Source: Candidatus Limnocylindrales bacterium
Lineage (GTDB): Bacteria; Moduliflexota; Moduliflexia; Moduliflexales; JAUQPW01
Assembly (NCBI GenBank): GCA_035559535.1
Contig: DATMBG010000037.1
Coordinates: forward strand, 62,001-126,000
Direction of reading: 5' to 3'
Length of the DNA: 64,000 nt
Positions 1 through 8,372 of the stretch are shown here, piece by piece (position 1 is the first letter of the stretch; every line of letters starts with the position of its first letter). Below the pieces are notes generated by a model. That model did not search any database, was not told the DNA's origin, and saw nothing but the letters and a program-made list of their open reading frames with translations. The position numbers and the translations under genes are program-made.

Positions 1-2677
1 CATCCCAGTGCTCATCATCTATAGGAATGCCATAATCATCGGGCCGTATAAACGGATTGGAACTGACAATCACATTGGGCAGATAAGGCGTTGCTTCGGG
101 TCCTTCACGGTGTACAATGAAGTTCTCTCCATATTCAATGGCTTCTGGAATATCGGAATAAGCATGGAGGCGGCCTGTATCCGTGTAAAAGGGTTCATTA
201 TCATGGATCTGTTCGTAAAATGGGATGCGTGGATAAGTGCGGAATAACATCAACGCACCTCCCGGAGGGCCATATTTTCCGGCCATGATATCTTCCAGGT
301 TATACCCTGCTGTGGTGGTCGACGAATCCAGTAACCGCTGGATGTAAACCTTACGTTTACCTTCGTATTCAAATTTAAAATAATCGGTAAACCGGGTATC
401 CCCTGTTACTTTCGCCAGACTTTTGGCAATTCCTGCGATGATGGTCAGATCGTCTTTGCTATCGAATACCGGTGGGATGCCTCCTTTCCAGATTTGCAAA
501 AACGGATTAGAGCAACTGGCCGTTATTTCCAGGTCTTCAAACTCCAGCCAGGAGTTAGCCGGTAAAGCCAGATCAGAATACTCGATGGAAGCGGTCATCT
601 GGATGTCAATGGAGACGATCATCTCTACATTGGGATTGACGTTTTTGAGCATCTCGTAAACCCACTTGGCATTATTAATCAGATTGACGTTGGTAAACAA
701 CATGGCTTTAGTAGGCGTGGGCATATGGGTTTGGCCCGTGAAATTTTTCCTTCCATACTTGGGAGTTTCTACAATCAGGGCCTTGTCTCCATGATTCCAG
801 TAAGCCGGCTCTTCATCCTTGGTATAGGCATGGGCTTTAATATCTTTTCCATGGGCATTGGGATCCAGGTTGGGTTCAAAGGGATCTTCGGCTACCCAAC
901 CTTTAAAACCGGGTCCGGTCCAGGGGGAGCCCTGAAACAGAGCGGCTTTATAATTCCCTGCCCAGGTATGGCAACCCGCTCCGGGTTTTCCTATATTCCC
1001 TGTCAACATAAGAGGCAAATAGGCTGCCCGGTTCATTTCGGTAGCATGGAACCAGTGGTTAATCCCTTCACCCTGATGAATGGCTACCGGCTTGAGGGTT
1101 GCAATGTCTTCGGCCAACTGCTCCACCAGGTTCCGGGGTGCGTGGGTAATCTCACAAACGGTATCAATATCATAGTCTTTGAGATGGATTTGATACAACG
1201 TCCAGAGCGTGGCCACTTCGACCTCTTTACCGTCTATTAACTTAATTTTAAACTCTCCTTCCAGGGCCGGATTGATGCCTTTCTTCTCAAGGGTCTCACC
1301 CACATCGTCCCGGGTGACTGCCCGGGGTTTGTTACCGGTAAGGTCCCACACCACAAAGTCACCCAGCTTTTCATGCTGTTCCTTCGTGAATCCCTGGATC
1401 TTCATGGAAGGTCCTTCCGGGGAAAGATCGCTTTGATAATTGGGAAAGACTTCGTGGGCCCGCAACCGTTTAAGCGTATCCTTACGAATCAGCAGGGGAA
1501 AATCGGTAAACTGTTTAACAAACTTCTCGTCATACTGCTTACGGTCTATCATCAGTTTCGTAACTCCCAACCAGAGCGCTGCATCGGTGGCAGGGCGAAT
1601 GGGAATCCAATAATCTGCTTTGGTAGACGGAGGCCCGTACTCGGGGGCAATCACCACAATTTTGGCCCCTCGTTCCATGCATTCAATAAACCAGTGGGAA
1701 TCGGTCAGCTTGTTCTCCACCAGATTTTTGCCGTCCATGATGATTAACTTCGAGAACCTCAGGTCATTAAAATCGCAGTCCGAAGCTTGAAGGCCATGCA
1801 CCCAGGGTTGACCAGGGGCCTGATCTCCGTGCCAGGTATAATTAGACCAGGTACGTCCGGCAAGGGCTTTATCAGGACCTACGCCGCGAATCTTTGCATC
1901 CAGCAGAGCAAGGGAATTACACAGACGATACATTCCATATTTGCCCATGACCCCCAACAAACCCATACCACCTCGCATTTTGATACAGCGGGTACCGGCT
2001 CCTTGGGTAGCCTCTACCATTTCAGGCTGATAACCCTGAGCAAGAAGTCGCTTTTTTCCCTCCTCACCACTGTAACGTGTTGCAATGGCTACCAACGCCT
2101 TCGCGATACTGTCAAAGGCATCTTCCCAAGAAATCTGTATAAATTCATCCTCGCCCCGGCTGTCGAATTTGTATTTGGTTTTTAGTTCAGGTGTAAGGGC
2201 TGGAAATCCGGCATCTGCCCAGGCTTTCCAGCCTTTACGAACAATGGGATGTTTCAGTCGATAGGGACCGTAAATAACACGATGGAATGTATATCCCTTG
2301 GCACACTGACGAGGATTCCAGTTATGGGTGGCACGATTCCCGTAAAGATCCCTGTAATTCTGATAATCATAGGTAGCCCCCAGACGAGTTACAATACCAT
2401 TTCGGACATAGGCACGAACCCGACATGCATGGGTATCGTTGGGAGAGCAGACCCAATCAAACCAGGAGTCGTATTCATACTGGTTCCGATAAATTTTTTC
2501 CCAATCTCGATTTATGGAACCGGCCAACGGGTTTTCATTTGGATTAGCCGCTGCAAGAAGTTTAAGGGGCATATTGAGATTAAGGACGGTTGCCCCGGCA
2601 CCGGCTCCTAACCAGCGCAAAAATTGGCGTCGGTTTATAAGGTTAAAACCTTCCAGGCTGTGCTCAAAATTTTCCAT
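1..2677 (-). CDS. Type II molybdopterin oxidoreductase alpha subunit (NxrA/NarG-like), partial
   Basis: The N-terminal 892 codons are visible; the C-terminus lies beyond the window start. By family this is a Mo-bis-MGD oxidoreductase of the DMSO reductase superfamily, type II branch (NarG, NxrA, SerA, EbdA). A Tat signal (NRRQFLR, residues 15-21, then a Gly/Ala-rich stretch) predicts folded export to the periplasm. The N-terminal Fe-S motif reads C77-x3-D81-x3-C85 with C125 later, so an Asp sits where the second Cys is usual. A stretch NYTWHGDQAPGQP resembles the NxrA-type active-site loop as I remember it. The ATG at 2677 follows the cytochrome gene of the same strand. The beta Fe-S subunit expected next would lie outside the window. 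Nitrite oxidation, nitrate reduction or another oxyanion reaction are all possible; the substrate cannot be set from sequence. Confidence 0.88.
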   Translation of the reverse strand, partial: MENFEHSLEGFNLINRRQFLRWLGAGAGATVLNLNMPLKLLAAANPNENPLAGSINRDWEKIYRNQYEYDSWFDWVCSPNDTHACRVRAYVRNGIVTRLGATYDYQNYRDLYGNRATHNWNPRQCAKGYTFHRVIYGPYRLKHPIVRKGWKAWADAGFPALTPELKTKYKFDSRGEDEFIQISWEDAFDSIAKALVAIATRYSGEEGKKRLLAQGYQPEMVEATQGAGTRCIKMRGGMGLLGVMGKYGMYRLCNSLALLDAKIRGVGPDKALAGRTWSNYTWHGDQAPGQPWVHGLQASDCDFNDLRFSKLIIMDGKNLVENKLTDSHWFIECMERGAKIVVIAPEYGPPSTKADYWIPIRPATDAALWLGVTKLMIDRKQYDEKFVKQFTDFPLLIRKDTLKRLRAHEVFPNYQSDLSPEGPSMKIQGFTKEQHEKLGDFVVWDLTGNKPRAVTRDDVGETLEKKGINPALEGEFKIKLIDGKEVEVATLWTLYQIHLKDYDIDTVCEITHAPRNLVEQLAEDIATLKPVAIHQGEGINHWFHATEMNRAAYLPLMLTGNIGKPGAGCHTWAGNYKAALFQGSPWTGPGFKGWVAEDPFEPNLDPNAHGKDIKAHAYTKDEEPAYWNHGDKALIVETPKYGRKNFTGQTHMPTPTKAMLFTNVNLINNAKWVYEMLKNVNPNVEMIVSIDIQMTASIEYSDLALPANSWLEFEDLEITASCSNPFLQIWKGGIPPVFDSKDDLTIIAGIAKSLAKVTGDTRFTDYFKFEYEGKRKVYIQRLLDSSTTTAGYNLEDIMAGKYGPPGGALMLFRTYPRIPFYEQIHDNEPFYTDTGRLHAYSDIPEAIEYGENFIVHREGPEATPYLPNVIVSSNPFIRPDDYGIPIDDEHWD

Positions 2678-2696
2678 TTTATGCTCAGGCAATTAA

Positions 2697-2832
2697 GGAA
2701 AAGTAGGGGAGAGTGGAAGTATGGGAGTATGGGAGTGTGGAAGTGTGGGGGTAAATCCTTCCATCCCTCCATACCCCCTCCATACTCCCATCCCTCCATA
2801 CTTCCAATACTTCTCTGCCTCCCTACTTTCCC
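2697..2832. repeat. Inverted octamer-repeat hairpin, GTATGGGA family, copy 1
   Basis: Degenerate 8-mers (GTATGGGA, GTATGGGA, GTGTGGAA, GTGTGGGG) run toward the centre and complementary units (TCCATCCC, CCATACTC and variants) run away from it. Outer arms also pair (GGAAAAGTAGGGG against CCCTACTTTCCC). It lies between the cytochrome gene and the molybdoenzyme gene of one presumed operon, so it would be transcribed as a long hairpin. Related copies lie at 37234-37370 and 58790-58892. Confidence 0.8.
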
Positions 2833-2840
2833 TTGCCGCC

Positions 2841-4514
2841 TCAGGGGACTATAATAAGATCCTGCCAGATGGTTACAGATTTTTTTCCATCCCGATCTCC
2901 CGCATGCCCATTCCATACAGCAAAAGCAACACGTATCGTTCGACCCGAGATGAAATCAAAACTATTCGGACCGGTTCCTTTGAAGGAGCGACGAAACACC
3001 ACACGATAGGTACCTAAATTGTAAACTCCCTTAGCACGAACACTCTGATCCAGAGCAGGACGTGCTTTCAGGGTCCCAAATCCCTGTGCCGTGAGTTCTT
3101 CTGCGGCGGTTTGGCGAAGCGGGTCTGAGACGATATTGCCGGCTCCCCAACCCGTTACAAAGGTGGGATCGGACTCCAAAGTTAAAGCATGTCGGGTAGG
3201 TTGCTCAACGGGAGATTTCATTAGATTGGGATAGGAATCAATCCCTATATTGGGATAGACCTTGTCAATATCCTGAAATGCCGGCTCTAAATCGGCTTGT
3301 CGTTCTGATTTCCACATCCAGATGTTCACAACCTGCCCCGTTTGACCCATACCAAAAAAGGGGGGATCATCTGCTAATGAAAACTCTACGGCTGCGGCAT
3401 CTCGAAAATCTTGAGTACGAATGGCAGTGTGGTCGTAGGTTTCGTCTACCCACATCAACCGTAAAGCCAGTTCACTCCCATTATGCAGCGCTTTTACGTT
3501 TAAAATCTCCGGACGGTTTTCCCGCCACCAGAGGGGCATCATGTGTAAATTCACCCCCGGTACATCTCGCCAGATCCCTGCATCGGGATGGTCCGGAATT
3601 TCCTGGGCCCAGGGTACTACGATTCTGAATTTTTTCATTTCTACCCGTTCCCTTTGTTCTGGACTGGACATGGAAAGGACTAAATGAGTCAGATGCCAGG
3701 CATCCTGCCCATAGGCCCAATCACTCATGGGCATAGGAGATCCAGGCATGCCGGCCACAATCCTGCGATAAATATCTTTCGGGTCCGGATTTCCTTTAAA
3801 GATCCCCTGGGTCAGATCCCTGGGACGAATGGGGTAGCCCTTTTCATCAAACTGCTCCTGAACCCCATCTCCTCGACCTGTTTCTCCATGACAGGAGGCG
3901 CAGGCATCACGAAATATCTCTTTAGCCCGCGTCTGGGCTTCCATATCATAGGGAGGCTCCGGAGGTACCTTGATAATTCCAGGGTGTGTTTCCCCTTCGC
4001 TTTTTTCTGTACTCCCCTGCTGTTCGAGCTCTTCCTCAGTCTCTACAAGACTCGGCTGGATCGGTTTTTCTGCAAAGGTTTTAATGTAATGGACCAGAGC
4101 CCACCGGGTTTCTTCGGGTAAATGGGCCCAGGACGGCATAGCCGATCCTGGAATACCACGGGAAATAGTTACAAACAAATCTCTATCCGTTGGAACCCTT
4201 TCCCACGTGGAGACCATGCGATATTGGGCGGTAACAAAATCGCGAGGTTTTGGATACAGAAGGTAAGCCGCTGGTCCCTCACCACGACCATCCAGGCCAT
4301 GACAGGGTGAACACTCTTTATTGTAGACCGTTTTCCCCAAAGCTAAAAGCTCCTCAGAAGGGGCTATAGCCCGTGTGGGTACAATCGAAACAGGAATAGG
4401 ACCCGTCTGTAAGGCTTCTCCTTCGATCCCCTTGGAGTAGTTCAGAAACCAAAGCACCAAAATTAAATTGGACAACCCAAAACCTATTATTATAAATAAG
4501 GGAGGTTTTTTCAT
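2841..4514 (-). CDS. Diheme cytochrome c fused to an ethylbenzene-dehydrogenase-type heme b domain
   Basis: A 557-residue protein with an N-terminal hydrophobic segment (residues 6-25) that is an uncleaved anchor or signal peptide. Two cytochrome c domains follow, with heme motifs CSPCH at 68-72 and CASCH at 205-209 and likely distal Met ligands in GSAMPSW and GSPMPM. From about residue 290 the sequence resembles the heme b gamma subunits of type II Mo enzymes (EbdC/NxrC, EB_dh family). In that family the gamma subunit passes electrons between the Mo/Fe-S subunits and soluble or membrane carriers; here two c-hemes appear built into the same chain. It is the first gene of the unit, upstream of the alpha subunit. 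AAAGGAT sits before the ATG. Confidence 0.85.
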   Translation of the reverse strand: MKKPPLFIIIGFGLSNLILVLWFLNYSKGIEGEALQTGPIPVSIVPTRAIAPSEELLALGKTVYNKECSPCHGLDGRGEGPAAYLLYPKPRDFVTAQYRMVSTWERVPTDRDLFVTISRGIPGSAMPSWAHLPEETRWALVHYIKTFAEKPIQPSLVETEEELEQQGSTEKSEGETHPGIIKVPPEPPYDMEAQTRAKEIFRDACASCHGETGRGDGVQEQFDEKGYPIRPRDLTQGIFKGNPDPKDIYRRIVAGMPGSPMPMSDWAYGQDAWHLTHLVLSMSSPEQRERVEMKKFRIVVPWAQEIPDHPDAGIWRDVPGVNLHMMPLWWRENRPEILNVKALHNGSELALRLMWVDETYDHTAIRTQDFRDAAAVEFSLADDPPFFGMGQTGQVVNIWMWKSERQADLEPAFQDIDKVYPNIGIDSYPNLMKSPVEQPTRHALTLESDPTFVTGWGAGNIVSDPLRQTAAEELTAQGFGTLKARPALDQSVRAKGVYNLGTYRVVFRRSFKGTGPNSFDFISGRTIRVAFAVWNGHAGDRDGKKSVTIWQDLIIVP

Positions 4515-4552
4515 TTCCAGATCCTTTCTTTGAATCTGTTAAATTCAGGCGA

Positions 4553-4588
4553 GGCAAAAAGATAGGTAGACAGGTCTGTCTTTTTGCC
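4553..4588. other. Inverted repeat upstream of the cytochrome/Mo-enzyme unit
   Basis: Arms GGCAAAAAG and CTTTTTGCC enclose a second inverted pair, AGACAG-GT-CTGTCT. It lies about 40 bases before the cytochrome start codon, so it could be an operator or a 5' hairpin. No regulator is recognised by its sequence. Confidence 0.45.
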
Positions 4589-5093
4589 TACTGATTTCTG
4601 GTTCCTATATCAATTCACCATGAAAAGGTTACCTGATGACCTGTGGAACTTCCCCTACGGCTTATGTAAAGTTTCAATGAGGAAATGGCATAAGCCTCTT
4701 ATTCTTGTCATATCGGCCATAAGCTCCACAATAAATATCCTGAAAGGCCTTCTGTAACATCTTTTGAATTTGAATTACCTTCTGTCCTTTGACAGATAGG
4801 TATATATCGGGTTTACTGGTTGTTAAGGAGATATCGCAAAGGGTATGCCGGGTTTTAAAATACAAAGACCTCGGGGGAAGATACCGCTACGCCGAAGATT
4901 GCAGGTATAGGATTGGCTTCAGATTAGAAGGTTGGGGGTTATATTTCCTGCCTTAAAGTCGTACAACATCGATGAAAACCCAACGTCTCCGGAGGAGATG
5001 AGGTGGTGTCTTGAATCAGGACAAAAGACAGATCAGGTAAGGATTCTAAATACCTTGCTTTCAGAGTAAGCGGTTAGGCCATTTCTCCTATGG

Positions 5094-5121
5094 GTACGGG
5101 CGGGGGGCCCCCCGCCCCTAC
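5094..5121. repeat. 28-bp palindrome, GTAGGGGC type
   Basis: GTACGGGCGGGGGG is followed directly by CCCCCCGCCCCTAC, with one mismatch between arms. It shares its outer GTA-GGGC/GCCC-TAC ends with the palindromes at 5333-5360 and 50435-50463, suggesting one dispersed family. Confidence 0.7.
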
Positions 5122-5332
5122 TGCAATCATTTCTGTTTTGAAAGGTTGGCCTTTATCTTAGATCTTTGGATAAACTTGTTCTGAATTTATGGAAGGGTTC
5201 AGGATAGATTTATTACGGGAGGAAAGAGGAAAGGGTGATAAGGTTTTACCTTTCGACAGGCTCCGGGCGAACGGAGTACAGTCATTAATATTTCAAGTAA
5301 TACCAGGTTCATTTTGAAATTATCCCTGGAGG

Positions 5333-5360
5333 GTAAGGGCACGTTGCAACGTGCCCTTAC
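5333..5360. repeat. Perfect 28-bp palindrome overlapping a stop codon
   Basis: GTAAGGGCACGTTG is followed by its exact reverse complement. It overlaps the TAA of the M20 peptidase gene, so it may act as its 3' hairpin. It has the same outer ends as the palindromes at 5094 and 50435. Confidence 0.8.
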
Positions 5361-6523
5361 GCTTCAGCCAGGTGGATTTCCACCGTTCGGGCCAGTATTT
5401 CAGTTGCTTTTCGGATCTGGTCGATCTCTACGTACTCATCGGGTGCATGGGCCTGTTCGATGTTGCCGGGTCCGAAGACGAGACATTTTTGATTTCCGGT
5501 TTTAACGGAGATCATCCCCACATCGGTATAGTAGGGAACTCCAATTTCTTTAATCTCGCCGCCCATGGTTTCTCGATAAGCTTTTCGCATATCGGCCAGG
5601 ATTCTGGCATTGGGATCTATTCTTAAGGATGGCCGGGCGGCTGTCATGGGTTGAACTTCTCCACGAGTACCTGCTACTTCCTGACCGGCTGTTTGGACAA
5701 TCTCCTGGACCAGGGTCGTGAGCGACTCTGGAGTAAGGGGAGGTGGATAGCGAATATCGATTTCGGCACGGCAGGTCCCGCAGACCACGTTGGTTTTTTG
5801 CCCACCTTCTATTCTTCCAATAGAAACATAGGTTCGCCCTACCAGGGGGTCCTCGATCCCGAGTTCGGCAATTTTTTGTTTAATTTTAACCAGAATAAGG
5901 GCCATGGCATGGGCCGCATCAGCTCCCTTGTAGGGAGTTCCGGCATGGGCATTCTTTCCGTACGTTTTGATTTCAAACCAGGCCACCCCTTTATGGGCTA
6001 CAACCATATGGAGATTACTGGGTTCGGTGGCTATAAGGGTCATATCATTATCCACAATTCCGGCATCGGCCAGGTCTATGGCCCCCCGCATGTGGGACTC
6101 CTCGTCAATGGTTGCACAAAGGAGGAAATCTCCCTTTAAAGTCTTCCGATTCTGCGCCAGGTATTTGAGGGTGACCAAACTGGCTGCCAGACCGCTTTTC
6201 ATATCGGCGGCTCCCCGTCCATACATTTTACCGTTTTCTATCACCGCCTCATAGGGAGGTTTTGTCCAACCCTCTCCCAGGGGCACCGTATCCATATGGG
6301 CTACAATCGCAAGGGCCGGCCTCTGTCCACTTCCTCGAATACGACCGATAATATTATCCCGATCCGGAAGTACATTCTTCCTTATCACTTCAACTCCGGC
6401 TTCTTTCATATAACGCTCTACATAATAGCTGATCTCTTTTTCTCCGACGGTTGGATTTAAGCTGGGAATTTTAATTAAGTCCTGAGTGACCTGGACGGCC
6501 TCGTCAAGGTAGGTTTTATCCAT
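5357..6523 (-). CDS. M20 family metallopeptidase (ArgE/DapE-like)
   Basis: A 388-residue zinc aminoacylase or desuccinylase of the ArgE/DapE/CPG2 family, cytoplasmic, hydrolysing an N-acyl amino acid or a peptide. Zinc ligands and catalytic residues are visible: H76 and D78 in AHMDTVPLGEG, D107 in GRGAADMKSG, the E141/E142 pair in DEESH, and a late His in IEQAHAPDEY. A longer frame reaches an ATG at 6541, but those six codons are made of the AAAGTCC heptamer repeat, so MDKTYLDEA at 6523 is the likelier start. No arginine or lysine biosynthesis neighbour is present, so the substrate is open. The stop codon lies in a perfect palindrome. Confidence 0.85.
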   Translation of the reverse strand: MDKTYLDEAVQVTQDLIKIPSLNPTVGEKEISYYVERYMKEAGVEVIRKNVLPDRDNIIGRIRGSGQRPALAIVAHMDTVPLGEGWTKPPYEAVIENGKMYGRGAADMKSGLAASLVTLKYLAQNRKTLKGDFLLCATIDEESHMRGAIDLADAGIVDNDMTLIATEPSNLHMVVAHKGVAWFEIKTYGKNAHAGTPYKGADAAHAMALILVKIKQKIAELGIEDPLVGRTYVSIGRIEGGQKTNVVCGTCRAEIDIRYPPPLTPESLTTLVQEIVQTAGQEVAGTRGEVQPMTAARPSLRIDPNARILADMRKAYRETMGGEIKEIGVPYYTDVGMISVKTGNQKCLVFGPGNIEQAHAPDEYVEIDQIRKATEILARTVEIHLAEA

Positions 6524-6525
6524 GA

Positions 6526-6567
6526 AAAGTCCAAAGCCCAAAGTCTAAAGCCCAAAGTCCAGGGTTT
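6526..6567. repeat. Heptamer tandem repeat (AAAGTCC/AAAGCCC)
   Basis: Five heptamers in register: AAAGTCC, AAAGCCC, AAAGTCT, AAAGCCC, AAAGTCC, then AGGGTTT. It lies directly upstream of the M20 peptidase start and provides a false upstream ATG in the same frame. Confidence 0.85.
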
Positions 6568-6604
6568 ATTCGGCCTGGAACAGGAGGCTCTAAACTCTGC
6601 ACTG

Positions 6605-8317
6605 TTAAATTCGGTTCAGTTTGATTCGAAAGGTAGTTCCTCTTCCGACTTCGGATTCCACTTCAATCTCGCCTTTATGTTCATCGATGATCTTCTTAAC
6701 CATCGCAAGTCCTAATCCGGTCCCCTGCTCCTTCCCCTGGGTTACAAAGGAATCGAAAAGTCGATCTCGAATCTCCTCCGGGATTCCACATCCGGTATCG
6801 GATAATTCAACCACCACATGGGAATCTGTTAAGTAAGATTTAACATTAAAAACGCCTCCTTGTGGCATCGCTTCGATGGCATTTCGAATGATGTTGTAAA
6901 ATACCCGCTTCATCTTGGATTCATCCACATAGACATGAGACCTGTATTTCAGATCTACTTTCAATTGGATGTTTCTACTTTCAAAATCCGGTCGCATCAA
7001 ATCCAGGACGTCATTGACAATAGCAGACAGATAATATCTTCGCAGTAAGAGGTTCGTTTCTCCTTTGGCAAAATTGAGAATTTCCCGGGTCATGTTAGTC
7101 AGAGATTCGATTTCCCGAAGGATAATTTTACAAAATTTTTTTCGATTTTCCTCGGTAGTTTTATCCAGGCTGATAAGTTCGACAAAGCCGATGATACTGG
7201 AAATAGGATTCTTTAGGTCATGGATAATGCCGCTTACCATCTGCCCCACCATGGCCAACCTTTCCTCTTTGGCTTCTTTTTCTCTCAGTCTATGGGTCTC
7301 AATGGCCCTGGCTACCTGACTTCCTATAACCTCCAGGAGCTTCAGATCATCTTCGGTAAACACATTATCCTCACCTTTTTTATTAATGAGTTCCAAAGCT
7401 CCTAATATCCGATTATTCTCGACCAGTGGCACACAGATAATAGATCGCGTGGGAAATTGAATTTTAGCCGAAATATGACCGGCAAATCGAGGGTCCTCAG
7501 CCACATTGTTTACAATCACAGGGGTTTTGGTAGAAGCCACCCATCCGACAATTCCTTCTCCCATCTTAATCTTAAATTTTCGGAGTTCTTCGGCTTTTTC
7601 CCCGGTAATACTCTTGAAATAAAGGAGATTGGTTTTCTCTTCCAGCAGGAAAATGGATCCGGCTTCGGCATGCAGGGTCTGGGTAGTTTTGAAAAGGATT
7701 TTATCCAAAAGCTTATCTAAATCCCACGAACTACTGATTTCTTTTTCAATCTCGTACAAGATATCTAATTCACGAATTTTCTGCTCCAGTTGTCTTTTTG
7801 CCTCAACCAAAGCTCTGTTTTTAGCCCGAATATGCTGGTATAGCTGGGCATTTTCTATGGCTATGGCGGCTTGAGAGCAAAGGGCGTCCAGGAGTTTTTC
7901 ATCCCGCTCTGTAAAGGCCCCTCCTTTTTTATTTAAAACCTCGATGACGCCTATTCTCTGACCATAGGTATTGACCAGTGGTTTACAGAAAATGGTCTGG
8001 GTAAGATACCCTGTCTGCTCGTCGAAGGCACGATTAAACCTGGGATCTTTATAGGCATCGGTAATATTCAAGGTCTCACCGGTTGCCATTACAAAGCCCG
8101 CAATCCCTTCCCCTAATTTAAGTCGTATTTCCTTGATCTCAGAATCTTGAGCAATCTTCGACCATAGCTCTTGCTTTTCCTCATCATAGAGAAACAAGGT
8201 ACTTCGCTGGGCTTCTATCGATTTAGTAATTTTATTCATGATGAGGATGAGGAGTCGATTTAAGTCCACCGTTTCAATCACGGGTTCGGAATCCATAAAC
8301 TTCCAATTGTCTACCAT
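6605..8317 (-). CDS. GAF-GAF sensor histidine kinase
   Basis: A 570-residue kinase without membrane segments. GAF domains span about 20-165 and 195-345, joined by a coiled coil (about 160-195). A HisKA domain follows with phospho-accepting H366 in IIHDLKNP, then a HATPase domain with N box (NIIRNAIEAM), G1 (DTGCGIP) and G2 (GTGLGLAMV). It should autophosphorylate in response to a ligand or redox signal sensed by the GAF domains and pass phosphate to a response regulator, which is not encoded nearby. It lies between the GlgC-like gene and the M20 peptidase on the same strand, so control of carbon storage is possible but is inference. Confidence 0.92.
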   Translation of the reverse strand: MVDNWKFMDSEPVIETVDLNRLLILIMNKITKSIEAQRSTLFLYDEEKQELWSKIAQDSEIKEIRLKLGEGIAGFVMATGETLNITDAYKDPRFNRAFDEQTGYLTQTIFCKPLVNTYGQRIGVIEVLNKKGGAFTERDEKLLDALCSQAAIAIENAQLYQHIRAKNRALVEAKRQLEQKIRELDILYEIEKEISSSWDLDKLLDKILFKTTQTLHAEAGSIFLLEEKTNLLYFKSITGEKAEELRKFKIKMGEGIVGWVASTKTPVIVNNVAEDPRFAGHISAKIQFPTRSIICVPLVENNRILGALELINKKGEDNVFTEDDLKLLEVIGSQVARAIETHRLREKEAKEERLAMVGQMVSGIIHDLKNPISSIIGFVELISLDKTTEENRKKFCKIILREIESLTNMTREILNFAKGETNLLLRRYYLSAIVNDVLDLMRPDFESRNIQLKVDLKYRSHVYVDESKMKRVFYNIIRNAIEAMPQGGVFNVKSYLTDSHVVVELSDTGCGIPEEIRDRLFDSFVTQGKEQGTGLGLAMVKKIIDEHKGEIEVESEVGRGTTFRIKLNRI

Positions 8318-8372
8318 AGTCCCTCTTATTTTAGAAGGTTTGGTGGTTTTTAGGTAATTATTTCTCAGGTAA

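Larger units (their letters stand above)
4515..5332. other. Gene-poor stretch with repeats
   Basis: About 820 bases without a convincing gene. It holds the inverted repeat at 4553-4588, a GC palindrome at 5094-5121, and at 5249-5275 a piece reading CTTTCGACAGGCTCCGGGCG, which resembles a repeat type common in environmental genomes. A 63-codon minus-strand frame (4674-4865, TTG start) is open, but I recognise nothing in it and do not call it a gene. Confidence 0.5.

Noticed and set aside
8-2611. Several plus-strand frames over the first 2.6 kb
   Set aside because: They are antisense shadows of the continuous molybdoenzyme frame on the minus strand, which has a Tat signal and family motifs.
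2635-2916. 93-codon minus-strand frame
   Set aside because: It is encoded mostly by the GTATGGGA octamer repeat and has low-complexity text; not a gene.
4674-4865. 63-codon minus-strand frame with TTG start
   Set aside because: Open but without recognisable features; not enough support to call a gene.
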